Source: Laetiporus sulphureus 93-53
Lineage: Eukaryota > Basidiomycota > Agaricomycetes > Polyporales > Laetiporaceae
NCBI RefSeq assembly: GCF_001632365.1
Contig: NW_024468517.1
Span: forward strand, 46,461 to 110,460
DNA: 64,000 nucleotides
Direction of reading: 5' to 3'
The notes under the pieces are model-generated. The model saw only the letters and a program-made list of their open reading frames with translations, searched no databases and had not been told where the DNA came from. Shown in pieces: positions 35,064 to 47,242 of this stretch (position 1 is its first letter; every line of letters starts with the position of its first letter). A program made the translations under genes and the position numbers.

Positions 35064-36947
35064 TCACGCTCTGATGGCCCGCGGAGCATGTGCGGGCTTC
35101 GCCTTCGCAACAGAGGGCACCGCCGTGGCAGTCGCAGAGGCCGAGGCCATCTTTGCCGCGCGCAGCGCAGCGCTCTTGTTCGTGCGCGGTACGATGGTAG
35201 GCGCCTGCGTGCTGCTCACGCGTGCTTTCGGCTTTGCAGCGGCGGGCTCTGCAGCTCCATCCGTGGTTCCGACCACCTTCGATCTCTGAGCGGAGGCACT
35301 GTCTGCTGCAGCAGGCTTTGCAGAGACGGAGGCTCGCGACTCGGACGTGGACTTGCGCGACGTAGCTGCTGTGGCAGAAGTCCGTGATGCCGCGCGCGAT
35401 GGTGTAGGTCGGGAGGCGGGAGACTGCGCCGAAGCGGCGGAGGCGGGGCGCGTGACGGTAGAACGGGCTGTGGACTGGTCCAAGGAATTGCGAGACTGTG
35501 ACCGAGACGGGGGCTGCTCGGAGCGTGTCCGGACTAAATTATTCAAAATGACGGAATCTTCTTAAATATTCACCGTGACGCGATAAGTCAAATTACTCAC
35601 GCGTAAACGACGACGGTGGAGGAGCCGACTCCTTCATCTGGCGCAGCGTCGCACTCCGATTCGTCCTCGGCGACATGGTCGGTGGCTTCGTACTCGCCAC
35701 AGGGATTGATTCCCGCCGCTTATGCCCTGGCACGCCCTCAAAGGGGTCCTTCTTCTCCCCTTGCCCGTCGCCGCCGTTGCCGATGTACGCAGGCAAGCTC
35801 TTCCGTGTCTTCTCCGGGGGCGTGATTCCAAGCCGAAGGGACGCCGCACGCGTCATACGGGGCGCGATCGCGGGCGGCGCCGTGCTCGCGACGGTGATGG
35901 TCTCGCGGCGCTTGTGTCCCGGCACGTTCTCGAACGTCTGAGCGAGGCGCTCCTTGCTCGGCGGCATGTGTACTGTCGGGGTCTTCTCTACCGGCAGGCC
36001 TGCGCGCAGGGAGGCCGCACGGGACATGCGCGGGACGATTGTGGGCGTCGTGTGGGACGGAGGGAGGGGGCGCGCCTTGAAGGGCGACTTGCCGGTCTTG
36101 CTCCCGCCTGCTGTTGATGGGCTGGTCACGGACGAGGCGGGGTCGCCGTCGCTCGAGGTGGTCTTGCGGAGCGATGAGAGGATGGAGGAAGAGGGGGACC
36201 TCATCGTGTCCGAGTTGAAACTTGTATCTGGGAGATCCGTCGGCGGGAAAGGCGGAGACGACGCGAAGACGGCCATGATCTGCATTTCGGCGGTGGGTAC
36301 GTCGGGGGAGCCCATGACCGCATTATGCTTGGCGTTCGAGCCGTAGAGGGCACGCAGAGAGTGCGGAGTTTGCTTGCACGCGATGGCGGGGTCGGCGTTG
36401 CCCATGAGGGTCGCCCAAACTTCGACAGCTCGTCGCCGCTCCAGGACGTATACCCACACGGGACCTCTGGAGGAAATGTACAAGAGGGGGGAAGGCGAAT
36501 ATTGAGAATATTTCGGAGATCGAGGACACTGGGAGACTCACTCGCCGAACGACTCGTAGTCCGCTCCGAACAGCTCAAAGAGCGTCTCCGGATCTGTCTC
36601 TACATCGAACTCCATTTGACGCTCTTTGACGATCTATATCGGGGCGTAAACATGCGATTGTTAATACCATCGTACGACGGTGTGAGAGACGGAGAGCATC
36701 GGACCTCGAACCCCGCCTCCGAAATTCGCTGCTCTATGTCAAAGCGATGTTCAAGAGCGTGGTGCTTGATGATTGCGACAGTCCGGGTGGTCCTGGACGT
36801 AGCAGTGGAAGGCGAAGTGGGAAGGGGCGTCGGGCTGGATGGTAACTCGACTTCCCCCGGTGGGAAAGCGGTGTTTTCCTGCTGGAGAGACGGCGGAGAT
36901 TGTAGAGTAGACTGTACAGGAGACTCGGCGATATATATTTGCGACAT
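35064..36947 (-). CDS. Nucleoside-diphosphate-kinase-like protein with repeat-bearing disordered tail (556 aa)
   Basis: Exons are 36947-36705, 36633-36542, 36466-35601 and 35533-35064, and all are in phase. After a Pro/Ser-rich start, the NDK-like domain (about residues 55-185) shows RTVAIIKHHALEHRFDIE, IVKERQMEF, GPVWVYVLERRRAVEVW, SLRALYGSNAKHNAVMGSPD and AEMQIMAVF. In active NDKs the NxxHGSD histidine carries the phosphate; here the position reads NAVMGSPD, so phosphotransfer by the normal mechanism is unlikely. The remaining ~370 residues are Ser/Pro/Arg-rich and hold four degenerate copies of a motif like P-T-I-x-P-R-x-x-R-A-A-S-L-R. I infer a non-catalytic scaffold or regulator. The first donor (GTCCGA) is weak. 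Confidence 0.75.
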
Positions 36948-37875
36948 CGTAGAGGGTCTCAGATGAAGTGAATCGACGAAGGGCGCGTTCGGCGGCTGGT
37001 AGAGACCGAAGATAGCTATGTAGAGAAACAATCGGGCCTACGGATATCACCTAGAGATAAGTAAATCTTATGAAACGCAAAAGAAAGCAAGCTGAAAGCT
37101 GCGGGTCAGTACACGACGAGGTGCGAGCAAAGAGCCGGGACTCGAGTTGGTGGGACTGGGGAGATCGCGACGGCGACAAGGTATCCATCACCCGCCGGCG
37201 TCTGGACCCGTGACACGATGAGATCAGCCGTAGTCGCAACCGAATCTCCGCTTTGCATTGCTATCCAGTCTGCCAGTCATTTTGACGATAAATCAGTTCG
37301 AGGACGGATGGGAAGCGAGGACTCTATGGCGAAGTGCCATCTACTTGAGGCTTCGATCACAACAGTGTCAGGGCCATCCGATCACATATTGCAGCGTGTT
37401 CGCTTATGTGCGCGCTTTTATTCTATTTTCACCGCGAAGACGGCGCCGCTGAGCTTGTATATGCGCAAAAACCGAGTGCGGAAATCGGGTATTCAGTAGC
37501 AACCTCAGAGAAGACGTAGAAGGCACAATCAAGACACAGCAAGTCATCAGGAAAACTCGAATCGGCTTGTCGCTCAGCGAGAACCTCCTTTTTGACTTGT
37601 TCTTGCTGGTATTGGCTTGTACAAGCGAACAAATGCACAATAAGAAGCTTCCGACCCAGAAAAAGGTTCAAAACAAGAAGGTCCTGAGACTTTCTCGAGC
37701 TTATTGTCTTTTTTGGTGACGGCAAGCGGATAAAAGTGTCCTAAGTTGGATTTGAGTTTTCCTAATGAACCCCCATATAGTGTGCAAAATCATGCCCAGT
37801 CTATCGTTTTGGTCTGCAGAGCCTGTCATGGAGGTGTGTCAGCCGAATCGAGGGAATGGACGTGAATTGTCCTTA
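36948..37875. other. Intergenic, upstream of the NDK-like gene
   Basis: No gene, RNA or repeat recognised. Confidence 0.4.
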
Positions 37876-39260
37876 CCAGTTGCTTTGACAGGATCCTGTT
37901 CATGAAGGCATCTCCCGCTCCATATGTCGGTGCGGGAGAATTTTGAACACCATACATAAAGGCCTGCGTGACGACATGTTACTCATCTTGGCCATCCACT
38001 GGGTCGGCAGCGTCCTCATGTATCATATCTCGCTCTTCCCGTCCAAACCGGACACTGGACTCCTATTTCCGATCATCTCGCAGCCGAAATTGGTTTTGAA
38101 GAACTCTTTTAGATCACGATATCAGTGTTTGGATTTCGCGGTCAATATCAACGTTATTGGATAATAAGGCTCCGGATGCGCACGCGAAGATGACCATGTC
38201 GGCTTCTAGCATCGAACCGTCCGCGAACAGTAGGCCATGTACGCATGCCAGATTTGGTCTTTAATTCTCCTGATACTATCACTGGCACGTTGGCGGCTCC
38301 GGCATCAAGCTCGGGCGAGTAGGGAAGCAATGAGACATCAAACGCAAAGAAGGAACTCGAGAGGCCATTAATACTTATTTCCAAGTATCTTTCAGCATAC
38401 AGATAGGCAGCTCAAGCAGGTGCACATATGTGGCATGCATACCTCCGTGGAGTTTCGAATACCGGGATGAAATACCCATCACCGACTCTGCTCATGTTCA
38501 CCCAACCGTCCCTTGCTAGCTTTCGATGAAGGTCCTTCTCCACCTCCCACAACGTTGCTGTCTTGTCTCATGGTTCATGAAGATCGTGACGCTGGCCAAT
38601 CGGCGTAGAGTCAAACTTGAAGTCCGACATCTCCAGCGGTACGTCGTTCGGCCGCGTATTATCCATGGGTTCCTTCACCGACTCTGTCGATTTCGCTGCA
38701 CCGGCAACGACCTCGCGCTTGCCCGCATACAGCTGGCCACCCACATAGACGCTAACTCGTACTGCTGGCGAATGATTATCGCGAAGCGAGAGTCGGCATG
38801 CGGGGTTCTAGAGCGTTTCGATGACGATATGGACCGCGTCCAGCTCGACTAAGATCCCCTAAATGTTGACATTGGCTGTCCACCTCTTCTTCGCAGCATC
38901 GTAGAACGGCTGTCCGAGTGTCCGCAAAATCCGCGCCCGTACAGACCTACCAGGTCAGAGGCAATACATACTGCCTGGAGCCAGTTAGCAAGTTTTTCCC
39001 CGCCGTGTGAACTCCGGCCGTTCACGATGGTTCACCAGATGTGGTCAGAGTTGGCGAATACCAGATGGTATAGCAGAGCCACTACTCACAAGCACAATGA
39101 TTGTATGCAGTGCACAAGAACAACGTCGGGTGTCGCTTCCGGCTCTGGTCGCTGACGACTCCAGCGCACTCAACAACAACCTCAGGGATATTCACCTTCA
39201 CGAGGCGCAAGTTGCACCGCGATCTGGAACTCCCTGTGTCCAGCCCCGACCGGATGTTTC
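37876..39260 (-). pseudogene. Decayed FAD-dependent monooxygenase (FMO-like)
   Basis: Blocks of a flavin-binding monooxygenase occur in the right order on the minus strand but in different frames. They are a dinucleotide-binding VGAGHREFQIAVQLA (near 39245-39200), GEKLANWLQAVCIASDL (near 38990), NDVPLEMSDFKFDSTPIG (near 38620), EKDLHRKLARDGWVNM (near 38520), GLLFADGSMLEADMVIFA (near 38225-38170) and the C-terminal YGAGDAFMNRILSKQL (near 37925-37880). In-frame stops and frame changes lie between them, and not all can be introns. The normal family members oxidise small substrates with NADPH and O2. This copy cannot make a complete enzyme as sequenced. Confidence 0.65.
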
Positions 39261-41402
39261 CTACAGGGCATGAAAGGTGTGCAGTCGTAAAGAACTACTA
39301 CGCACTGATAATGGCATGCGTGTTTCTCTCGAATTTCGTGCGTCTTTCGTGCGTCTGCGTCCCTCCCCTCAGAATACGGCGTGGCCTTTCTGGACGCTTG
39401 TTATCGGGTCGGTTTCCCTAAGTCCCTTAATTTCCTCCAACCATCGAACCACTGATAGCGCTGTTCACTCTGATTCACGTTGGTCTTCCTTGCCATCTTC
39501 ATCTGTGTCTCCCAGTGGCACCAAGTGGGCAGTCGTAGCCGAGTGCTCCAGGAGTCTCGAAATAGAGTCTGCGCCGATGGCGTTATCCCGATTTGCTGGA
39601 AGCACACAGGATGCTCTCCATTAGAACCTCCTCTTCTACTTTATCGTCTGAAGGCCAACCGTTGTTCGTGGAGAACAGTACGGCAAGGTGGTGTGCATGT
39701 GGCTCCACGATCAAAAGGTACGCTTCTCAATAAATGTCTTAACGCTCATGAACCTTGGTTTCGGAAGCTTTAGATGGAGCACAAGGCGATGGGAGAGGAA
39801 GGATACCCTGCAATTATCCGGCCGAAAGCTAATCGTGTCAAGCACATTCTGAGAGGTACGGTTGTAATGCGATGTAATCGGCGGAGAAAATAAGATGTAA
39901 GAAGGCTGATGAGATTGTATTAGGCCAATCTTGCGACGTATGTGTGTATCACACCTACTCGCTGTGAAATTTAGAGGTGCCGGTTGCGCAGGTGTGCTAA
40001 CATCCAAGTTGAATAAAGGAGAATATCCCCCGAAAGATGGCTGCAAGTGATGCGATTATCGTCAGGCGTAGAATATTTGCCTCCGTGCGACGGCGGTTCC
40101 GTGATGATTCTCAGGGTGAGTGATATAGCGTCTTTCTCACGGAAGTGATGATATGCGTATACTCTGAGAAAGCGATCGATATCAGCAGGATGACGGCACA
40201 GATCTTCCCTCTCATAATTGTCACTTTCTGGCCAAGGAACGGGAGAAAAGAGGGAAGTATGCCAAAACGTGGTCCGTGTATCAAGGGATCGATGACTTGA
40301 ACTGAGTAATCGCTGTCCGCCCAAAGAGAGCGAGGCTGAAGGATCGCGTGGTGGATCACACGTCTGTATGCCGCGAAGCCATCGCGGCCTCCATCTATGC
40401 ATTGCAACCAACAATCATTGAGAGCACGGTTGGGTCGTGAACGTATCGACTCGCCTTTGATAGCAGCCGTTTCTTCCGAGCTAGGTACGATTACAAGCAA
40501 GCAGTGTGTTGAAGACGTTATAATTGATTGTACGTACTTTTATGGCGGGATCGATAGACTTTCGCTCATCGATATCGATTTTCGAACGCTGCTGGATCTC
40601 CAATGATAGACCGGCGTATACCTGACGCGCCAGCAAGATCGACAGTCAGCTACCCATGAGGGAATGCTGCATGCTCTGACGGTTGGATTAGGGTCCATCG
40701 CGCTGACATATTCCGTGGAAGCGCGAAGGGGAGGGATTATTGGGCTTTGATAATAAAGTTTCATGCGCCGTTCGTTCAGACGAGTCCTTCCGGTGAACTT
40801 ACTGGCAGGCTATGCATGCATGAGGGATAAGAAGTGTGGGGGTTGAGGCAAACTCACCGGATCTTCTTTGGTACGTTATCATGCATGACAACTAAGCTGC
40901 GTAGATCACAGGAGGAGCCACGTCACGCAATAGCACGGGAAGTGAGACTACCGAAAGCCTGATTTAGATGGCATAGTATGTCGCACAGAAAGGTAGAACA
41001 CCAGTAGGGAATCCGGACTGAGATTAAAGGATTTGCACCTAACTGTCCATTGAACACTACGAATGCGGATCTGCACTGCACGCAGTTCGCATGCGAATGA
41101 CGGATGACGTGCATTCGAGACTCGACGAAGGAGCAAATGTCTTTCAGAAACACCATATGGCAAAGATTCAAACATATTACGCATGGCCCACTACCGAGAG
41201 ATCAATGAGCCTGTAGCATTCAGGAACACGCAATTAAGATGAGAGGTCATTTATAAATGACCAAATGGATACGGCTGGAAAAGAGGCTTCATAATTGGTA
41301 CATTCCTTTGATGAATTCTATCGTAATATACAGCGAGATAAACTGACTGTTACAACGATATCACTCACAGCTAGGATAATACATAAAGCACAACGAGAGC
41401 GT
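39261..41402. other. Gene-poor interval of 2.1 kb
   Basis: No confident gene. Minus-strand frames at about 39411-39640 and 39971-40500 have moderately coding-like composition but no recognisable family. They may be further debris upstream of the broken monooxygenase. Confidence 0.4.
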
Positions 41403-42216
41403 CTATGACACGGTATACGGAACAATATGACATCTACGTGCAGGTCCCAGGATGAGGATGAGCATAGCAGATGGCGCATTTGTAAAGCGGGACTCACCCT
41501 AGCAATCCTCTCCCTCCCCATCCGCTTCTCGGAGTAAACGACAAAGTGGCAGTCTCTTGCTCAGCACGCAACACTTGGACAGAGATCTCTTGCTGCGACC
41601 AACAATTTATGAATGAAGTGAAGTCGACAGAGATGCGTACATGCGGGACTCACGTTCTCTCGGGTTGCAACAAATTCCGCCAACGGCTGTAATGAAGAGG
41701 ATGTGAAGGATGCCTTCGTTAACGAGCCGAATGAGAGAATGAGGTCTTCTCTCGTAAGTCCCTGAGCGGTAGCATTCAGCCGTAAGCTTCGAAAGCAAAA
41801 GAGAAGCAGAGACATACCGCTGCTGCTGCAGGACTACCGGGAGCAACGCCACTAACCCTCGCAAACGGTAACAGGATACTTTCGGTTACAGATTCCTCCA
41901 CAATTGCTGGTCCCTCCTTCAGTAGAGAGGGGTCATACACGCCTTGCAGTGCCGTCATTATCGAATCCCTTAAAGCAGCCAAATCGTTCCGCAGTTCGAT
42001 GATGCGCACGCGTGCATGTCGGACTGCCCAGACGTCGATGTCAGCACGAGGAAATCCTTCCGGGTCGACGAGGGGTGATTGCATTGTCGAGTTATTTGCC
42101 TTGAGTACGGAGGCCTGCGCATCGAGCTCGACTTCGATGTTCTCTTTTCGAGTCATCAAAGTACGCATTTGTTCGGCAGGAGTAACATCTTCGCGAGAAG
42201 GTAGCGTCATACCCAT
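41403..42216 (-). CDS. NAS2: 26S proteasome assembly chaperone Nas2/PSMD9
   Basis: This chaperone holds Rpt5 during assembly of the proteasome base. Exons are 42216-41818, 41761-41654, 41592-41498 and 41433-41403, giving 210 aa. The N-terminal helical domain carries the family signature SPLVDPEGFPRADIDVWAVRHAR. The PDZ domain follows with PFARVSGVAPGSPAAAAGL, REDLILSFGSLT and the last strand TPRSGWGGRGLLGCHIVP. The start is ATG 42214-42216 (MGMTLPS). The open frame continues upstream without a stop right through a tRNA gene, so the upstream methionine at 42370-42372 should not be used. The promoter is very short because of that tRNA gene. Confidence 0.94.
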
Positions 42217-42295
42217 GTCAGTGAGAAAAGGGATAAGGGATAGAGAGGTCGAAAAATAAGATGGCCAAAATAAGGGTGGCCTGATGACAAATGAC

Positions 42296-42299
42296 AAAA
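42296..42299 (-). terminator. RNA polymerase III terminator of tRNA-Met
   Basis: A TTTT run on the minus strand begins 7 nt after the tRNA 3' end, as expected for Pol III termination. Confidence 0.7.
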
Positions 42300-42305
42300 T
42301 ATTAC

Positions 42306-42378
42306 TAGCAACAACTCGTTTCGATCGAGTGACCTCGGGGTTATGAGCCCCGCGCGCTTCCAGCTGCGCCATGTTGCT
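42306..42378 (-). tRNA. tRNA-Met (CAT), elongator type, no intron
   Basis: The 73-nt cloverleaf folds completely. The acceptor is AGCAACA paired with TGTTGCT, the D stem is GCGC/GCGC, and the anticodon stem CGGGG/CCCCG has the loop CTCATAA (anticodon CAT). The T stem is ACTCG/CGAGT with the loop ATCGAAA, and the discriminator is A. A-box and B-box sequences are intact. The T-arm and anticodon stem suit an elongator Met-tRNA rather than the initiator. It lies 89 bp before the NAS2 start codon on the same strand. Confidence 0.97.
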
Positions 42379-42727
42379 CTAAGAAGGGATCACACTTTGG
42401 AATATATCACGACATATAATTACTTTTAGACATCGCAATATAACTCAGCACTGTCCCCGTGGCCGAAAAGTTAAAGGAAGACATCGTCTGCGCTACATTG
42501 ATCCTTCAGGAACAAATTAGGACTGCAGACGTTAACGACCTGTCTCTTGCCACATACTGGCTCTATGGAGTGGTCTTGACCTTTATTATACGCAGCGTCC
42601 TAATAATGCTTATAGTGTTGACTACCTAAACGGCTATTACTGATGCAGCAATGCACTCCCAAATATCCATAGCTCTATAGTGGTTAGTCTGCAACCCATC
42701 CTCGCGCATATGCAGGAGGTATCCGCC
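42379..42727. other. Intergenic region between TAM41 and tRNA-Met
   Basis: 3' flank of TAM41 and 5' flank of the tRNA; nothing else recognised. Confidence 0.45.
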
Positions 42728-44102
42728 TCACGAGCTACCCGCGCTCGCGTTCCTGCTGTTCCACCACTTGTTGATCTTCTCCGTGGAATAGCGCACGCTC
42801 TTGCCTAAACCCGCACTGACGATCCCCTTAAGGGACTGCGCCGTCGACGACTGTCGCACGATCTTGCGCAGCTCTACGAAAATGGCGGATCAGTGTTCAA
42901 AGATATTTCGCCTCTCAAGCGGCGGCTGACATACCGTGGTCGATAATTTGCGGGAGCTTCTCATCACCGGCAAGGCTCGTCCAGTACATAGTTTCATCAG
43001 CTTCCTTCGGGTGCACCTCCGAGGCATATTGCTCCGTTATATGCTTCAATAGGTTCGAGGGAAGCTTTCTGAGGTGCGCTGCTCGAGCGTGCGCACTAGT
43101 GTCCTGCTGGATAGTCTCCATATGGGCAGGCCAGTGTACCCCAGGAAGTGCGACCACAAGGCGGTGGTATAGCTCCTTAAACTGCTCCGTCTGACGACCG
43201 ACAATGTTTTGCACCTTGCCGCGATTCTCACCGGGCAGCGACATACGGACATCACCCGCATAGCTGAACCCCGCAACACGCGTGAAGAGTTCGCGCTGAG
43301 TGAACGTCTCCGGGAGGGTGAGAAGCGCGGTGCGGACAGCAGATGTGAGGTTGACCTGCTGCGTGAGGCGCACGCGAGCATCATCCTTGATGATACGGAT
43401 GGGCTTGTGCATGCGACCCGCGAGGTAGAGTGTGCGCCAGTTGAGCAGGTCAGCACACATATTGTCAATCGTTGTCACGCCGTATTTGATGGTCTTGAGA
43501 GGGCGTCAGCACGGAGGAGCGGAGATAACGATCGCGCGACGTACCACACCCTTCATGGGGATGAAGGTATTGAAGTACACACCGGGGCTGATATCTTCAA
43601 CACGCGCCACGAAAGACGAACCAAGAACTCGTGCATGTAATGGGTAATGAGACGGGAACTGGTTCATATTGATCGAGTGCCAGTGCGCAGCGTGCGTGAC
43701 TGCGAACATAAAGTCAAGCATTGGCTTCTCGTCCTTCTTGTACCCATCCTGGTCGAACACTCCAGAGCCGTACGCAAACGCATACCGGATGGGCGCATTG
43801 AATTCCGCAACGATGCTCTCAAGAAGGGCACGTGTGGAATCGGCGACCGGCAAGAACTGGTTGCGGCCGAAAGACGGCGGGAGGTGCGGAAGCACCTGGT
43901 ACTGCGGTCGCGGCGGATGAGCAGGCCGTGGTGCAGGGTCAAACCGCGTACGAGAAATGGGCTTCGAGCTGGGATGCTTGTTGGGCGAGGGTGGAAGAGG
44001 AGGGGGTAGCTGTGACTGGGAGGAGGATATGGCCTCGGTGGAAAGCGAGCGAGCGACGAGAGTGAAGGTGCGGGGACTGCGCGAGAGGGTAGACAACATC
44101 AT
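42728..44102 (-). CDS. TAM41: Mitochondrial CDP-diacylglycerol synthase TAM41
   Basis: This enzyme makes CDP-diacylglycerol from phosphatidic acid at the mitochondrial inner membrane, the first step to cardiolipin. Exons are 44102-43545, 43493-42935 and 42873-42728, giving 420 aa. The N-terminus is Ser/Arg/Leu-rich (RSPRTFTLVARSL), typical of mitochondrial import. The nucleotidyltransferase core has YAFAYGSGVFDQDGY and PMLDFMFAVTHAAHWH, followed by NMNQFPSHY, PMKGVTIKYGV and the C-terminal LRKIVRQSSTAQSLKGIVSAGLGKSVRY. Two adjacent ATGs open the frame; either could be used. ALG6 lies upstream on the same strand. Confidence 0.95.
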
Positions 44103-44499
44103 GGCGTGAAAGGACTAAAGGCAAATGAGGTAGGAAGATATAAGGATTACTAGCGCATGAGACGTGGAGGGTGGAAATGGGGTTGGAATATATGGTCGGG
44201 AGCCGGACTTAGCTCTGGACGTCTTTGAATGCAGGTTGGTCACGAGGCTCGCCCACAACAGCAACCGGTGCGCGCCCGGTTCGGTTCGGTTGTAACGAGG
44301 TCACCTCGGCCTCAACGGCCTAAAACTTTGCAGTGCCTTTCGGGAGACTCGCAGTAGCTCGCAGTGCGCACCGTAATGCAGCAAGTTGCGGACTATTGGC
44401 CATTGGACGGTACACTACAGTTGCAACACAACAGAATATCCAAGCAGAACACACAGCAGAGTCCAACAAATACACAACATACGCGTCAGCACTAGATGG
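44103..44499. other. Intergenic, TAM41 promoter side and ALG6 3' flank
   Basis: No feature recognised. Confidence 0.4.
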
Positions 44500-47242
44500 C
44501 TATTTTGACTCGCGCTCACGTCCGGGTTGGCTCGCAGAGCTGAGCACAGAGCTGATGCTCCCGCTCCGATAAAAATGTCTCCGCCTCCCCTGCGCATAAC
44601 CCAAGCTGATTGCACGGGCACCGGCTTCGCGCTTGATCCCTCCGACGGAGCTGCTGCTCCCGTTTTGCACAGCACCTTCTGCGTCCTCTTCAATGACTTT
44701 GGGCCTGACCTCATTTTTCATGCCGGAGCCCAGACCACCTAAGGCCCACCCCATCTCAATACCACGTCGTATGCTCCACAGCCATGCCAGCACAAATACA
44801 GGAGTCGTTAAAACGACGTTGAGGACCGGAAAGAGGTCTGGGTACCGCGCAGGAGGTGACATGAGCAGTTCCAGTACATGAAGGACAAGGCATGCTGTAT
44901 GGGCGACCTGGAACAGCACGTCAGTGGGCACCGGATCGCAACAAGGATAGGTACGCACCAGTGAAACGTATTGTAATAGAGATTCTGGCCGAGTACGGAA
45001 TGGGTTGTAACCCATTAACCGATTCCAGAAAAGCGTCAGCGCAACATATGGGACCCCAAGGCCATCCTTCTTCAACAAGGGCCACATGCTACAACATTGG
45101 TTAGCAATGCTTAACGAGAATTCTCCATTACAACATCTCCACATACCTGAATACAGCAATATTGCTCACGAACATGCTCATCTCCGCGGTCTCCGAGCCT
45201 TCACGCGCCACAGAGAGCAGCAACGTGATCGGAAGCAGCGGTAATAGAATTGTCTTCTCATGTACTTGGAATGAGAACAGAAAGAATGACATCGAAGACG
45301 TCAGTAATGCATACGGAAGTAGTGTGATTATTGGCACAGGCTGCTTCGTCGCTTTGTCCCGAGCATCACTGCCCCCTTCCTCGACCTTCTCGCTCTTGTT
45401 CTCTTCGGCAGGACCAGACTGCAAGCGCAGTTTCCACGCATTGTACATCAACCCAACCGCCCCGGGTAAGAACCCCAGCACGGTAAGTCCAGCGGAAAGC
45501 CGCACAAGAGCCTGCGCTCCGAGATGCCGCCGCCATTTAACCAATACGTCGCTCGCACACCAGAAGTTTGCCACTTTGTCCTCGAATAGTCCGCGATTGA
45601 AGGGGAATATACGTGTGACTGGGTCCAACAGAGAAGATAGTGGTGCAAAAGGGGGAAGGAACGGGAGGAAGAGCAGGATGAACGTGAGGATGGTAACGGC
45701 TGCGAGATGCATGAAATGGCGGATGCTACATATGTCTGTGAGTATCGTAGGAAAATCGAAAATGAAGGATAGTGAAAACGGCAGGGACGCACCCATGCGC
45801 AGGCCCAAGGTAGAGACACTTGCCAAACAGGTATGATCCGATTGCAGGCGCGTAGTACAGTGCCATTTGCTTGAATCCGAGGCTGAGCACAAAGAAGACC
45901 GCGCCGGAAATGTCTCTCCCAATTGCGAAGCAGTTCAGTGCAAGAAGTGTCAGCCCTAATCACGGAAATCAGTCATGCAAATTTCGTGGAGCCTCATACA
46001 CGCGCCGCACACCTAGCATGACCGAATTGTACTGAAAATGGCCGAAGTCGATAAGTAGCAGCGCGGGCTGCAAGAGTAGTACTGATAACGCGTACTCCTG
46101 CATGGACAATCAACATCGGCTCTCCGCGTCAGAAAAGAACGTGGATTTACCTGCGTGCGAGCTGAGCGGCTTCTCTGCCATGTATGCGTGAACATGAGCA
46201 GCGCGGGCACGTAAACGAGCGTGTCAAATGCTATAACCGTCGAACGCAGGTACACCTTGCTAGTCGCGCTCTCCAGCCCACGCGACGCGTCAAGCGCGAA
46301 CCACTGTGGATCCATCCACGATCCACTAATGATCGTTCAGCCACAACCACAAAGGCAAATGCAGTCACTCACACAATCCCACATAGCCACGACACGTACG
46401 CCGTGAGCGGAGGGTAGTCGAGGCCCCAGTACGGCAGGTCATAACTGTACCACTCGCGCACGGGGAGGTGTATTGTAAGCTCCATCCAGTGCCGCTGTGC
46501 CTCATAGTCACCGAACATCGGCGGCGCACCCTGTCCTAACCAGCGCGTCCGCTCAGTCTTCCTGTCTTACCGCTATCCGCAGCTCACTGACCGGAATACG
46601 ACCCCAATCCTACTGCCCACTTGATCCATACCGACATGAGGACGGCGCATGGCACGACCCAGCGCTTCGCGCCGTGTTTGTGCATCCAACGCACCCATCG
46701 CCTGCCCATCCCTTCTCCACTGTCGCGTTCAGGGTCGGACTTGTGCGTGCGTTCTGCGCGTAGTGGATGCGCGCCAAGTTCCATCTCCATGAGTGACGAG
46801 AAGCTGAGCTGATATGAGAGCCGCCGGCGGCGAGCAAGTACGGGTGGATCACCGCTCGTCCCACCGAGCGACATGGGGGAGATGGGACGCGAAGACGAGA
46901 CAGAGAGCGTCGGAGAGCCGAGCCAGTGTGAGCTCTCCGATGCAGCGAGGTTGTGGTGTTTGACTGGGACTGGCGCAAGGATCTCTGACGGTGACCTATA
47001 TATATAAACGTGTCAGTCTCTGAGCACACCCTCATCACGCTGGACCGCATTGCTCACCCGTTGCTGATAATGCTAGCAGGAGAAAGGTGGGGGTAGGAAA
47101 CAGGTGTTCTGAGGCGTGCTGGACCTTGTCGGCCTGGCGGTGCGGAAGTCTGGGAAGAAAAGGACGTCGTAATCTTGCGCGGACGAGCGCGCGGCGATAA
47201 TGGAGATTCCGTCCTAGGGAATGCTGTCGATAACTCGTCCAT
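44500..47242 (-). CDS. ALG6: Dolichyl-P-Glc:Man9GlcNAc2-PP-dolichol glucosyltransferase
   Basis: This ER enzyme adds the first glucose to the lipid-linked oligosaccharide used for N-glycosylation. Exons are 47242-47058, 46995-46592, 46535-46373, 46325-46151, 46097-46013, 45955-45793, 45725-45147, 45088-44959 and 44907-44500, giving 763 aa in phase throughout. The ALG6/ALG8 signatures [57 protein letters not shown] and [14 protein letters not shown] lie between many hydrophobic segments. The first ~170 residues are a Ser/Pro-rich cytosolic extension, longer than in the usual family members, and the C-terminal ~80 residues are also disordered. The start ATG 47240-47242 gives MDELSTAF; the frame upstream has no further ATG. 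Confidence 0.94.

Noticed and set aside
42217..42372. N-terminal extension of NAS2 starting MAQLEARGAHN
   Set aside because: This peptide is a translation of the tRNA-Met gene and its spacer.
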